Counted from the first letter of the stretch, positions 34,312 through 43,750 are shown. The stretch is DNA of 64,000 bases from Methylorubrum rhodinum (GCF_014199935.1 NZ_JACHOP010000001.1:124001-188000), one strand, 5' to 3'. Numbers and translations: made by a program. Notes: generated by a model not told the origin, from the letters alone.

Positions 34312-37167
34312 ATGACGCCGAACGACCCGCTCTACGCGAATCAGTGGCATCTGCGGATGCTCGGTAACATCGAGACGATCTGGAACGACTATACGGGCGC
34401 CGGCATCCATGTCGGCGTCTACGATTCCGGCGTCGACTACCGCCATCCCGACCTGAAGACGCGCTACGACGCGACGCGCCACGTCGTCGTCGACGGCCGG
34501 GTCCTCGTCCCCGATCCGGACGACAGCCCGGGCAACGAGAACAACTGGCACGGCACCGGCGCCGCCGGCCTCATCGCGGCGACCGGCAACAACCGCACCG
34601 GCGTGGTCGGCGTGAGCTGGGGCGCGAGCCTCACGGGGGTGAACATCCTCGGCAAGACCTCGCCGGCCTACCTGAACGATCCGGACCCGGTCGGCTTCCT
34701 GTCGGCGATCCACCAGATGACGCGCTTCGACGTCACCAACGGCTCGTGGAACGCCACGCCGGGCTACGCCAGCACCTTCCAGAACCTCAACAATCCGAGC
34801 GCCTTCGCGGCGCGGCTCGCCGCCGAGTACGCCTACGTCTCCGCCAACGGCCGCGGCGGCCTCGGGACGGTGATCGTCCAGTCCGCGGGCAACGACGACC
34901 TCGACGTCAACGGCAACGGCACCAACGTCACGCGCCACAACATCACCGTCGCGGCGGCCAATCAGGACGGCTTCGTCTCCAGCTACTCGAACTACGGATC
35001 GAGCGTCCTGCTGACCGCGCCCGGCTCCGAGACCGAGGGCAGCATCGTCACCACCGACCGCTCGGGGACCGCGGGCCGCACGAGCGGCGACTACATGGGC
35101 AACTACAACGGCACCTCGGCCGCGGCCCCGATCGTCTCCGGCGCGGTCGCGCTGATGCTGCAGGCCAACCCGAATCTCGGCTGGCGCGACGTCCAGACCA
35201 TCCTGGCCCTCTCCTCGACCCATACCGGCACCCGCATCGGTGCGAGCCAGCACTCCGCGGAGGAGAACAATTTCTGGCAGGTCAACCGCGCCGACACGTG
35301 GAACGGCGGCGGGATGCACTACAGCAACGATTACGGTTACGGCATGCTCGACGTCTACGGTGCCGTGCGCATGGCCGAGGCGTGGAAGCATTTCAGCCCC
35401 ACCGCCCAGACCTCCGCCAACGAGGTGCGCTTCTCGACCGGCAACCTGACCGTCAACGGCAACAACTACATCCCGGACGGCAGCTACCTGAACGTCACCC
35501 TCAACGTCACCGCCTCGATGATCCTCGAGCATGTCGACCTGACGCTGACGTTCCGCCATGGGAACTTCAACTTCGTCAACATCTACGCCTACTCGCCCGA
35601 GGGCACCCGCGTCCTGCTCCACGACGGCAGCACGGGAGAGTGGAACACCGCCGCCAACGGCCTGACCTGGACCTTCGGCATCGATTCCCTCCGCGGGGAG
35701 GCCGCGGCCGGCACCTGGACCATCCAGTTCGTCGACACCTACCCGGAGACGGCGGACGGGTTCTTCACCAATGTCGAACTCGTCGCCTACGGCACGCGGC
35801 CCACCGCCGACGACGTCTACCACTACACCGACGAACTGGTGGAGATGAGCGCGCTGAACGCGGCCCGCCTCTCCCTGAACGACACCGATGGCGGGATCGA
35901 CTGGATCGACGCCGCGGCGGTCACCGGCAACTGCTTCGTCAATCTCGGACCCGGCGGCAAGACGACCATCGCCGGCAAGGAGATCGCCATGGGCAGCGGC
36001 GTGATCGAGTGCGCCGTGACCGGCGACGGCAACGATGTCCTCGTCGCCAACTCGGCCCGGAACACGCTGGTCGGCGGCCGCGGCAACGACACCTATCTGC
36101 TCGATTCCGCCACCGACGCGGTGGTCGAGAAGTCCGGCCAGGGCGCCGACACCGTCATCGCCTCCGTGAGCTACCGGCTCGCGGCCGGCCAGTCGGTCGA
36201 GACCCTGCTGGCCGCCAACAAGACCGGCACCGCCCGGATCGACCTGACCGGCAACGAACTCGTCAACGCCCTCCAGGGGACGAACGGCGCCAACCGGCTC
36301 GACGGCGGGCGCGGCGCGGACACGATGACGGGATTGGGCGGCGACGACACCTACGTCGTCGACAATGCCCGGGACCGGACGGTGGAGGCGGGCGGCACCA
36401 CGGGCGGCATCGACACCGTCCTGGCCTCCGTCAGCACGGTGCTGGCGGGCTTCGTCGAGAACCTGACGCTCACCGGGACCGCGGCCCTGACCGGCACCGG
36501 CAACGGGCACGCCAACCGCATGACCGGGAATACCGGCGCCAACGTCCTCGACGGCAGGGGCGGCAGGGACACGATGGCCGGCGGGCGCGGCGACGACACC
36601 TACGTCGTCGACAACCTCGGCGACCTCATCCTCGAGGCGGCCGGCCAGGGCCGCGACGGGGTGCGCAGCGGGGTGAACTACGCCCTCGCAGCCGGCCAGG
36701 AGATCGAGAGCCTCGCCACGACGCGGGATGCCGGCACCGGCGCGATCAACCTGAACGGCAACGAGTTCGCGAACACCATCCGCGGCAATGCCGGTGCCAA
36801 CATCCTCGCGGGCAAGCTCGGCGCCGACACCCTGACGGGCTTGAGCGGAGCGGACAGCTTCCTGTTCAACTCGGGACTCTCGTCGCGCAACGTCGATCAC
36901 ATCACCGATTTCTCCGTCCGCGACGACACGATCCGCCTGGACGACGCCGTCTTCACCCAGTTCGCGGTGGGCACGCTCGCCTCCGGTCTGTTCAAGGATG
37001 TCGGCAACGCAGGCGCCAGGACCGACGCCGACGACCGCATCCTCTACGACCACCGCTCGGGCGGGCTGTACTACGACAAGGACGGCTCCGGCGTGTCCAA
37101 GGCGGTCCTGTTCGCCGTGATCGACACCAAGGCCCTGCTGACCTTCCAGGACTTCCTGGTGGTGTGA
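34312..37167 (+). CDS. Secreted RTX subtilase (S8) with P domain
   Basis: 951 residues; GGAGA lies 6 bases before the ATG. Residues 20-360 are a subtilisin domain with catalytic Asp38 (VYDSGVDYRHPD), His80 (NNWHGTGAAG), oxyanion Asn194 (SAGND) and Ser269 (YNGTSAAAPIVSG). A proprotein-convertase P domain follows at about 370-495 (LEHVDLTLTFRHGNF, GTWTIQFVDTYPE). Residues 590-940 hold several RTX-type calcium-binding blocks of the form GGRGNDTYLLDS, GLGGDDTYVVDN and GGRGDDTYVVDN. There is no Sec signal peptide or propeptide, which fits type I secretion through a C-terminal signal. No type I exporter genes are nearby. Substrate unknown. Confidence 0.93.
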   Translation: MTPNDPLYANQWHLRMLGNIETIWNDYTGAGIHVGVYDSGVDYRHPDLKTRYDATRHVVVDGRVLVPDPDDSPGNENNWHGTGAAGLIAATGNNRTGVVGVSWGASLTGVNILGKTSPAYLNDPDPVGFLSAIHQMTRFDVTNGSWNATPGYASTFQNLNNPSAFAARLAAEYAYVSANGRGGLGTVIVQSAGNDDLDVNGNGTNVTRHNITVAAANQDGFVSSYSNYGSSVLLTAPGSETEGSIVTTDRSGTAGRTSGDYMGNYNGTSAAAPIVSGAVALMLQANPNLGWRDVQTILALSSTHTGTRIGASQHSAEENNFWQVNRADTWNGGGMHYSNDYGYGMLDVYGAVRMAEAWKHFSPTAQTSANEVRFSTGNLTVNGNNYIPDGSYLNVTLNVTASMILEHVDLTLTFRHGNFNFVNIYAYSPEGTRVLLHDGSTGEWNTAANGLTWTFGIDSLRGEAAAGTWTIQFVDTYPETADGFFTNVELVAYGTRPTADDVYHYTDELVEMSALNAARLSLNDTDGGIDWIDAAAVTGNCFVNLGPGGKTTIAGKEIAMGSGVIECAVTGDGNDVLVANSARNTLVGGRGNDTYLLDSATDAVVEKSGQGADTVIASVSYRLAAGQSVETLLAANKTGTARIDLTGNELVNALQGTNGANRLDGGRGADTMTGLGGDDTYVVDNARDRTVEAGGTTGGIDTVLASVSTVLAGFVENLTLTGTAALTGTGNGHANRMTGNTGANVLDGRGGRDTMAGGRGDDTYVVDNLGDLILEAAGQGRDGVRSGVNYALAAGQEIESLATTRDAGTGAINLNGNEFANTIRGNAGANILAGKLGADTLTGLSGADSFLFNSGLSSRNVDHITDFSVRDDTIRLDDAVFTQFAVGTLASGLFKDVGNAGARTDADDRILYDHRSGGLYYDKDGSGVSKAVLFAVIDTKALLTFQDFLVV

Positions 37168-37186
37168 GGCCAGATTCGGGGCGCGA

Positions 37187-38080
37187 TCAGGCCGCGCCCC
37201 GCGTCTCCTCGCCGCCCGCGTTGACGAAGCTCTTCAACTCGTCGAGGGAGCCGAAGGTGAAGCGGCCCCGCGGCGTGTCCGCCTCGATCGAGCCGTCGGA
37301 GAACATCACGTAGGTGTTGGCGCCCGAGGCATAACTGCCGACCGCGTGGCGCTCCGGTTCGGGCTCCGGGCCGTCCTCGTCCTTGATCGGCTCCGCCTCG
37401 ACCGTTGCCCGCTCCGCGATCTCGGCCTTCGGCGCGTGATCCTCCGATGCGGACGGCGGCTCGGCCGGGAGGTCGAGGGCGGGGCGCAGGCCGAGGCCTT
37501 CGGCCACGGGCAGCTTCGGCTCGGACGGCGTCGGCGCGGCCGCGAACAGGGCCTCGTCCTCGCGGTCGCGATGCGCGGCCGGCGCTTCCGGCAGCAGATC
37601 GGGCAGCAGCGGCTCGACCTCCCGCCGGCTCTCCGGCGCGGGCTCGGGGTCCTCGAACACGGGCTCGCTGCCCCGGCCGTTCGCGCGCGGGGGGCCGAGG
37701 CCGCCCAGGCCCAGGCCGGCCAGCCCCGCCGTGCCCGCGAGCGCTCCCGCTCCGGCCGACGGCGCCTCGAAGGACGGCGGCGGCACGACGGCGGGCCCTT
37801 CCGGCGCGGCGAGCCACGGGGCCGCCTCGCTCCCGGCCGCAACGGAACCCTGCGGCTGAAAACCCTCCTCGCGCAGGAGGACGATGGCGCGCTGCACCCG
37901 GCGCAGCCGATCGACCACGGCCGAGAGGCCGAGCAGGATCACCCCGGCCGAGGCGGCGGTGGAGCCGCCGATCACCATGGCGAGCCCGCTCTCCAGCCGC
38001 ACGTAGGGAAAGCCCTGAACCACCGCGGCGACGCCGCCGAGGATCATGACGAGACTGAGCGCGAGCAGCGCGACGACCAT
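37187..38080 (-). CDS. Conserved membrane protein of unknown function
   Basis: 297 residues from the ATG at 38080. Two transmembrane segments lie at the N-terminus (MVVALLALSLVMILGGVAAV at 1-20 and SGLAMVIGGSTAASAGVILL at about 31-50), then an amphipathic RLRRVQRAIVLLREEG. A long Pro/Glu/Ala-rich cytoplasmic or periplasmic middle part follows. The last ~50 residues are the most ordered: SGANTYVMFSDGSIEADTP, then GRFTFGSLDELKSFV. No family was recognised. It is convergent with the RTX subtilase, 19 bases apart. Confidence 0.72.
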   Translation of the reverse strand: MVVALLALSLVMILGGVAAVVQGFPYVRLESGLAMVIGGSTAASAGVILLGLSAVVDRLRRVQRAIVLLREEGFQPQGSVAAGSEAAPWLAAPEGPAVVPPPSFEAPSAGAGALAGTAGLAGLGLGGLGPPRANGRGSEPVFEDPEPAPESRREVEPLLPDLLPEAPAAHRDREDEALFAAAPTPSEPKLPVAEGLGLRPALDLPAEPPSASEDHAPKAEIAERATVEAEPIKDEDGPEPEPERHAVGSYASGANTYVMFSDGSIEADTPRGRFTFGSLDELKSFVNAGGEETRGAA

Positions 38081-38370
38081 GGTACTCTCGACTGACTGTC
38101 GCGGGCCTTGGGGAACGACAGGATAACCCCCGGAACCCGCATTGCAAAATTCGTGGCAGGGACCTTGCGGACGTTGCGCGGGGAAATCAGGCGTTTCCAC
38201 GGCTTTGCCGTCGTCCAAACCCCTTGCACCCACAGTTCGCGGCGTTGCCGAGTTCGGGAGAGCGACTTACCTACCCGCCCGTCGCCTCGCCGGCCGCGCG
38301 CCGATCCCGCCCTTCGGCGCGCCGCATCACCACAGGGCCCGCGAGGCCCGGATCACTCAAGGAGACTCGC

Positions 38371-38970
38371 ATGACGTTCACCCTGCCGGAACTGCCCTAC
38401 GCCTACGACGCGCTGGGGCCCTACATGTCGAAGGAGACCCTCGAGTTCCACCACGACAAGCACCACAAGGCCTACGTGGACACCGGCAACAAGCTGCTCG
38501 AAGGCACGGATCTCGCCGGCAAGAGCGTCGAGGAGATCGTCAAGGCGAGCCACGGCACCAACCAAGCGCTGTTCAACAACGCCGGCCAGCACTTCAACCA
38601 CCTCCATTTCTGGAACTGGATGAAGCCCAACGGCGGCGGCCAGCCCCCGGCGGCGCTCGCCTCGAAGATCGACGAGGATCTCGGCGGCTACGAGAAGTTC
38701 AAGGCCGACTTCATCCAGGCGGGTGTCGGCCAGTTCGGCTCGGGCTGGGCGTGGCTCGCGGTCAAGGACGGCAAGCTCGCCATCATGAAGACCCCCAACG
38801 GCGAGAACCCGCTCGTCCACGGCGCCACCCCGATCCTCGGCGTCGACGTGTGGGAGCACTCCTACTACATCGACTACCGCAACCGCCGGCCCGACTACCT
38901 CAAGGCGTTCATCGAGAACCTCGTGAACTGGGAGTACGTCGAGAAGCTGTACGGCGAGGCGAAGGCCTGA
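38371..38970 (+). CDS. sodB: Superoxide dismutase [Fe/Mn]
   Basis: 199 residues, single-domain cytosolic Fe/Mn-SOD. AAGGAG lies 7 bases before the ATG. Metal ligands are His27 (EFHHDKHH), His77 (FNHLHFWNW), Asp159 and His163 (DVWEHSYYIDY). The Gln-containing GVGQFGSGWAWL segment near 118-129 matches the iron or cambialistic subgroup; the exact metal cannot be decided by eye. It converts superoxide to peroxide and oxygen; katG in this window handles peroxide. It is followed by a strong terminator. Confidence 0.95.
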   Translation: MTFTLPELPYAYDALGPYMSKETLEFHHDKHHKAYVDTGNKLLEGTDLAGKSVEEIVKASHGTNQALFNNAGQHFNHLHFWNWMKPNGGGQPPAALASKIDEDLGGYEKFKADFIQAGVGQFGSGWAWLAVKDGKLAIMKTPNGENPLVHGATPILGVDVWEHSYYIDYRNRRPDYLKAFIENLVNWEYVEKLYGEAKA

Positions 38971-38997
38971 TCGGTCGCGTTCGATACGCGTGTTCCG

Positions 38998-39029
38998 GGC
39001 CGTCCCGTCTCCGATGGGGCGGCCTTTTT
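38998..39029 (+). terminator. sodB: Factor-independent terminator of sodB
   Basis: Stem GGCCGTCCC with GGGGCGGCC (one G-T pair), 9-base loop, then TTTTT. Confidence 0.85.
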
Positions 39030-39109
39030 CGTTTAAGGCGTGGCCCCGCGGTCATTGCCCCGCCGCGCCCTCGCCCCGTACTGCGGAGGCCAAGCTCCGC
39101 GTCGCTGTC

Positions 39110-39240
39110 CTACCCACACCCTCATCCTGAGGTGCCGAAGCGCAGTGGAGGCCTCGAAGGAGGGCTCCAGGGATCGCGCGGCCTCTGGAGCCCTCCTTCG
39201 AGGCTGCTTCGCAGCACCTCAGGATGAGGGGAATGGGTGG
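39110..39240. repeat. Long palindromic dispersed repeat, copy 2
   Basis: ACCCTCATCCTGAGGTGC at about 39118-39135 pairs with GCACCTCAGGATGAGGGG near 39214-39231 (nearly perfect), and inner CCTCGAAGGAGGGCTCC pairs with GGAGCCCTCCTTCGAGG. Arms and inner segments are shared with copy 1 at 23.5 kb. It lies between the sodB terminator and murJ. Confidence 0.8.
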
Positions 39241-39297
39241 GATGGAGGGGGATGGCGGCCGGGCCATCGTCAATCGCGCGGGAAGAATCCCAAAAAA

Positions 39298-40827
39298 ATG
39301 ATCCGCTCGATTCTCTCCGTCGGCGGCTGGACGCTGGTCTCGCGGGTCACCGGGTTCGCCCGCGACGTGGTGACGGCGGCCGTGATGGGCGCAGGACCCA
39401 TCGCCGACGCCTTCGTCGTCGCTTTCCGGCTGCCGAACCACTTTCGGGCGATTTTCGGCGAGGGGGCGTTCAACACCGCCTTCGTGCCGGCCTATGCGCG
39501 GCTCGAAGAGGCGGGCGAAGCCGGCGCGGCCAAACAATTCGCGGATCGCGTCTTCACCCTGATGCTGCTGGTGCAGGTGGGGCTGCTGGCCCTCGCGCTT
39601 CCGGCGATGCCCTGGGTGGTGCGCGCGCTGGCGCCGGGCTTTTCCGACGACGCCGAGCGGTTCGGGCTCGCGGTCGATCTCACCCGAATCACCTTCCCCT
39701 ACCTGCTGTTCATGACGCTGGTGACGCTGTTTTCCGGCATCCTCAACGCGCATCGCCGCTTCGCTGCCGCCGCGGGCGCGCCGGTGCTGCTCAATCTCGC
39801 GATGCTGGCGGCGCTGGCCCTCGCCTTCCTCTTTCCGAACGCGGCCTACGCCGCCGCCTGGGGCGTCTCGGTCTCGGGCGTGCTGCAATTCGCCCTCGTC
39901 TGGTGGGACGCCCGCCGCGGGGCCTACGCGCCGCGGCTGGTCAAGCCGACTCTGCGCGACCCCGACATGACCCGCTTCTTCAAGGTGCTGGGGCCGGCGG
40001 TGATCGGCTCGGCGGGGTTCCAGATCGCGTCGTTCGCCGACACCATCATCGCGAGTTTTCTGCCCGTCGGCGCGGTCTCGGCGCTCTACTATGCCGACCG
40101 GCTCTACCAGCTCCCCTTCGGCGTCATCGCCATCGCGGCCGGAACCGTGCTGCTGCCCGAGATGAGCCGGCGGCTCGCGTCCGGGGATGTCGCCGGGGCG
40201 CATGCGGCGCAGAACCGGGCGGCCGGGTTCTCGCTCGCGCTCTCGGCGCCCTTCGCGGTGGCGTTCCTGACCCTGCCGGGGCCGATCATGGCCGCCCTGT
40301 TCCAGCGCGGCGCCTTCACCGCCGAGGATGCGGCCCGCTCGGCGGCCGTGCTCGCCGCCTACGGGCTGGCGCTGCCCGCCGTCGTTCTGGTGCGTTCGGC
40401 GGTGGCGAGCTTCTATGCCCGGCAGGACACGAAGACGCCGCTCTACGCCTCGCTCACGGCCATCGCGGTCAACGTGGCGCTCAAGCTCGTGCTGACCGGG
40501 CCCTACGGCGTCGCCGGGCTGGCGCTCGCCACCGCCATCGGCGCCTGGATCAACCTCGCGCTCCTCTACGCGCTCGCGCTCAAGCGCGGCTGGACCACGC
40601 CGGGGCGCACGCTCCTCGTCACCGTCGCGGTGGTCGTCGCGGCGAGCATCGGTCTCGCGGGGCTGGCGGTCCACGGCCTGCCCTTCGCCGAGCGGATCGT
40701 GCCCGCCCTCCCCCATCTGCGCGAGATTGCGGTTCTGGCGCTGGTGGGGCTCGCCGGGGCGCTCGCCTATGGCGGAGCGCTGCTGCTGGGCCTGCGCCTG
40801 TTCGGCGTGCGCCTGCGCCGCCGATAG
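39298..40827 (+). CDS. murJ: Lipid II flippase MurJ (MviN)
   Basis: 509 residues with about 14 membrane segments. It moves lipid II across the inner membrane for peptidoglycan synthesis. The N-terminus MIRSILSVGGWTLVSRVTGFARD and the AFVVAFRLPNHFRAIFGEGAFNTAFVP segments are diagnostic (Arg in TM1, GEGAFNTAFVP loop). The middle part has ARQDTKTPLYASL. The ATG at 39298 is preceded by an A-rich run rather than a strong Shine-Dalgarno, so initiation may be weak. The dehalogenase gene starts soon after. Confidence 0.95.
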   Translation: MIRSILSVGGWTLVSRVTGFARDVVTAAVMGAGPIADAFVVAFRLPNHFRAIFGEGAFNTAFVPAYARLEEAGEAGAAKQFADRVFTLMLLVQVGLLALALPAMPWVVRALAPGFSDDAERFGLAVDLTRITFPYLLFMTLVTLFSGILNAHRRFAAAAGAPVLLNLAMLAALALAFLFPNAAYAAAWGVSVSGVLQFALVWWDARRGAYAPRLVKPTLRDPDMTRFFKVLGPAVIGSAGFQIASFADTIIASFLPVGAVSALYYADRLYQLPFGVIAIAAGTVLLPEMSRRLASGDVAGAHAAQNRAAGFSLALSAPFAVAFLTLPGPIMAALFQRGAFTAEDAARSAAVLAAYGLALPAVVLVRSAVASFYARQDTKTPLYASLTAIAVNVALKLVLTGPYGVAGLALATAIGAWINLALLYALALKRGWTTPGRTLLVTVAVVVAASIGLAGLAVHGLPFAERIVPALPHLREIAVLALVGLAGALAYGGALLLGLRLFGVRLRRR

Positions 40828-40862
40828 CTGGTCGAAACGCCCGCCCGCCACAGATGGCGGGC

Positions 40863-41537
40863 ATGACCCGACCCGATCTCCTCGCCGGCAAGACCCACGC
40901 CGTGTTCGACGCCTACGGCACGCTGTTCGACGTGCATTCCGCGGTCGCCCGCCACGCCGAGGCGATCGGCCCGAAGGTGCAGGCGTTTTCGGAGATGTGG
41001 CGCGGCAAGCAGCTCGAATATAGCTGGGTCGTCGGGCTGATGGGCCGCTACCAGCCGTTCTGGACGCTGACCGAGCGGGCGCTCGACTTCGCGCTGGCCA
41101 AGCACCCGGACGTGGACCCGACGTTGCGCGAAAAACTGCTCGACGCCTATCGCGACCTCGATGCCTACGCGGAGGTGCCCGGCGTGCTGGCGCGCCTGCG
41201 GGACGCCGGCTTGAAGACCGCCGTCTTCTCCAACGGAGACGCGGCGATGCTGGCGCGGGCGGTCGCCTCCGCCGAACTCGGGGAGCGGCTCGACGCGGTG
41301 CTCTCGGTCGATCCCGTCCGCACCTTCAAGACGGCACCCGCCGCCTACCGGCTCGTCCTCGACCGGCTGGGGGCGGCGCGGGAGGGCGTGCTGTTCTTCT
41401 CGTCGAACCGCTGGGACATCGCCGGCGCCACCGCCTTCGGCTTCGATTCGGTGTGGGTCAACCGCACCGAGCAGCCGGACGAATACCCCGACCTGCCGCC
41501 CCGGACTGTCGTGACGGCCCTCGACACGCTCGTGTGA
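40863..41537 (+). CDS. Haloacid dehalogenase, type II
   Basis: 224 residues from the ATG at 40863; an ATG 9 bases earlier is possible. HAD-fold enzyme with the nucleophile Asp in VFDAYGTLFDV, SNGD, Lys and Tyr in KTAPAAYRLV, and SSNRWDIAGA, matching the catalytic set of L-2-haloacid dehalogenases (Asp, Ser-Asn, Lys, Tyr, Asn, Asp). These hydrolyse short 2-haloacids to hydroxyacids; some relatives dephosphorylate instead. It lies 35 bases after murJ and may be on the same transcript. Confidence 0.88.
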   Translation: MTRPDLLAGKTHAVFDAYGTLFDVHSAVARHAEAIGPKVQAFSEMWRGKQLEYSWVVGLMGRYQPFWTLTERALDFALAKHPDVDPTLREKLLDAYRDLDAYAEVPGVLARLRDAGLKTAVFSNGDAAMLARAVASAELGERLDAVLSVDPVRTFKTAPAAYRLVLDRLGAAREGVLFFSSNRWDIAGATAFGFDSVWVNRTEQPDEYPDLPPRTVVTALDTLV

Positions 41538-41620
41538 ACGGGCGCCGCCCCGCGCGTTCGCCAATCCTTAAGCACGTGCGCGGCATTGTACGGGAGCGTC
41601 CCCTGGAGGTTCTTGGTCCC

Positions 41621-41956
41621 GTGTCCGTCTCCGTCCTTGCCCGGAAGGGTTCTTGCGCGGCCCTCGTCGTCGCCGCCCTCGTCTCCGCCGCGCCGGCCTC
41701 GGCCCGCGACGGCCGCAACGGCGCCCTGATCGGCGGCGCCGCCGCCGGCATCGTCGGCGGCCTCGCGCTCGGCGCCCTGATGAACGGCGCCGCTCCCCCG
41801 CCGCCGCGCCCGGCCCCGCGCCCGGTCTATGTCGAGGACGAGCCGGTCTACGTCGCCCCGCCGCCGCGCCGCGGCCCGATCTGCCACTACGAGCGCCGCA
41901 AGCAGTGGCTCAACGACATCGAGTTCACCTACAGGAACGTCGAAGTCTGCGAGTAA
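41621..41956 (+). CDS. Small exported Gly-zipper protein
   Basis: 111 residues from a GTG at 41621, with GGAGG about 11 bases upstream. Signal peptide [18 protein letters not shown], then a glycine-zipper stretch (GALIGGAAAGIVGGLALGAL) that may insert in a membrane. A Pro-rich part (PPPPRPAPRPVYV, PPPRRGP) leads to a conserved-looking end with two cysteines: CHYERRKQWLNDIEFTY and NVEVCE. Small proteins of this type are common in this group. The role is unknown. Confidence 0.68.
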   Translation: MSVSVLARKGSCAALVVAALVSAAPASARDGRNGALIGGAAAGIVGGLALGALMNGAAPPPPRPAPRPVYVEDEPVYVAPPPRRGPICHYERRKQWLNDIEFTYRNVEVCE

Positions 41957-41980
41957 GACCGTTGCCGAGAGGCGTCCGCG

Positions 41981-43750
41981 TCAAGCGGGCGCCGTCTTCG
42001 TCATGATCCAGTCCTCGACCACGATGGCGTCGAGGCCCGTCGTGAAGAACATCAGGATCGCGTCCTCCGCCGTGTGGAGGATCGGCTTGCCCATCACGTT
42101 GAAGCTCGTGTTGAGCAGGATCGGCACGCCGCTGCGTTCGGCGAAGGCCGCGATCAGCGCCGCGTAGCGCGGGTTGCGCTCGGCCGTCACGCTCTGGAGC
42201 CGGCCGGTGCCGTCGGCGTGGACCACCGCCGGGACCCGCGCCCGCACCGCCTCGCGCCAGACCAGCGTGCGCTCCATGTAGGGGCTGTCGGAATAGTCCT
42301 CGAACCAGTCCGGCCCGGCCTCGGCCAGGATCGAGGGCGCGAACGGGCGGAACGCCTCGCGGTACTTCACCTTGGCGTTGAGCGAATCCTTGGCGTGGGC
42401 CGGGCGCGGATCGGCCAGGATCGAGCGGTTGCCGAGCGCGCGGGGCCCGAACTCCGCCCGACCCTGCACCCAGCCGACGAGCCCCCCCTCCGCGAGGATT
42501 CTCGCGGCTTCCCGCGTCACGCCCTCATGGCCGAGGCGCCGGGCGCGGGGCTCCCACGCGGCCATGCGCTCCAAGGGCTCGGTCGAGACGGCGGAACCCA
42601 GATAGGGCGTGAGCGGGCGCGCCTGCGCCGCCGGGCCCTTCCAATCCGGATCGTCTTCGGCCAGCGCCAGCCACGCGGCGCCGATGGCGTTGCCGTCGTC
42701 GGCGGGCGCCGAGGGGACGTGGAGGCGCCGGAAGCCGGAGCGGCCGAGCACGCGGCCGTTATAGGACGAGTTGAGCCCGCAGCCGCCCGCGATCACGAGG
42801 TTTTCGGATGGCGCCAGCGCCCAGGCCTCGGCCACCAGCACGTCCATCAATTCGCAAAAGATGTCCTGGCCGCAGCGGGCGAGGTCGGCCCAGCCCTGCT
42901 CGCCGACATCGTCGGGCCGCCGCGCCAGCACTTCGGCGGCGACCGCCTGCACGGTCTCGGCCTCGGCGAACCGCAGGCGACCCCCCTCGACCGAGAACAG
43001 CCGGCGCAGCAGGTCCATCAGCGCCGGGTCGGTGCGGCCGTAGGGGCTAAGCCCCATGATCTTCCATTCCTCGCCCTTGATCTGGTCGAAGCCGGCGAGA
43101 TCCGTGACGAGCCCGTAGAGGAAGCCCACCGAGCCGCGCCCGCGATGGCGGCGCACCTCCTCGATGCGCCCGTCCTTCAGCCGGTAGATCGCCGCCGCCC
43201 CGGTCTCGCCCATGCCGTCGACGATCAGCGCCGTCGCCGCCTCGAACGGGCTGCCCCACAGGGCGTAGGCCGCGTGGGAAAGGTGGTGGGCGTAGCGGCG
43301 CTGCCCGGCAATCGCCGCGCGCGGCTTGCCGCCGAACCCACGGGTTTCGTTGTCGAGCGCCAGCATCGTGCCGTAGCCGGCCCGCGCCTGCATGGCGTGG
43401 AGATCGGCGATGAAGACGCGCTCGGCCCGCTCCGGCACGAAGGAGCGGTTGAGGGTCGAGGGGTGGGCGGCGAGCGCCGTCAAGTCGAAGGCGCCCGAGG
43501 CCGCCTGACCTTTCAGGAAATCCGAAAACTGCTCGCCCCAGGAGGAGGCGACGACGAGCTCCGAGCCTTCCGGCACATAGCGCCCGAGAAGCCCGGCCAT
43601 GCGGGTGCCGGGATCGGGCTCGCAGTTCGGCGCGCGCTTGTATTGCAGGTAACGCTCGGCGGCCTCGGCGAACAGCACGGCGCCGTCCGGCCCGACGAGG
43701 GCGAGCGCCGGATCGTGGAAGGTCGTGGCGAGGCCGAGGTAGTGTCGCAT
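41981..43750 (-). CDS. Carbamoyltransferase (NodU/CmcH family)
   Basis: 589 residues, ATG at 43750. The N-terminal ASKHA-like part (MRHYLGLATTFHDPALALV, HHLSHAAYALWGSPFE, LIVDGMGETG) makes carbamoyl-adenylate from carbamoyl phosphate and ATP. The C-terminal part (GWVQGRAEFGPRALGNRS, LNTSFNVMGKPI) transfers the carbamoyl group to an acceptor sugar or antibiotic. NodU carbamoylates Nod factors and TobZ an aminoglycoside; the acceptor here is unknown and no polyketide or Nod gene is adjacent. A surface sugar is a reasonable guess given the glycosyltransferases 10 kb away. Confidence 0.92.
   Translation of the reverse strand: MRHYLGLATTFHDPALALVGPDGAVLFAEAAERYLQYKRAPNCEPDPGTRMAGLLGRYVPEGSELVVASSWGEQFSDFLKGQAASGAFDLTALAAHPSTLNRSFVPERAERVFIADLHAMQARAGYGTMLALDNETRGFGGKPRAAIAGQRRYAHHLSHAAYALWGSPFEAATALIVDGMGETGAAAIYRLKDGRIEEVRRHRGRGSVGFLYGLVTDLAGFDQIKGEEWKIMGLSPYGRTDPALMDLLRRLFSVEGGRLRFAEAETVQAVAAEVLARRPDDVGEQGWADLARCGQDIFCELMDVLVAEAWALAPSENLVIAGGCGLNSSYNGRVLGRSGFRRLHVPSAPADDGNAIGAAWLALAEDDPDWKGPAAQARPLTPYLGSAVSTEPLERMAAWEPRARRLGHEGVTREAARILAEGGLVGWVQGRAEFGPRALGNRSILADPRPAHAKDSLNAKVKYREAFRPFAPSILAEAGPDWFEDYSDSPYMERTLVWREAVRARVPAVVHADGTGRLQSVTAERNPRYAALIAAFAERSGVPILLNTSFNVMGKPILHTAEDAILMFFTTGLDAIVVEDWIMTKTAPA

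Noticed and set aside
34075..37053. Open frame of about 990 codons on the minus strand opposite the RTX subtilase
   Set aside because: Sequence is a Val/Gly/Ala/Asp-rich mirror of the RTX repeats with no fold or start signal.
26837..37167. Idea that the Inh-type lipoprotein is an immunity protein for the RTX subtilase
   Set aside because: AprI/Inh proteins inhibit metalloproteases of the serralysin type, the protease here is a serine subtilase, and the genes are 7 kb apart with unrelated genes between.
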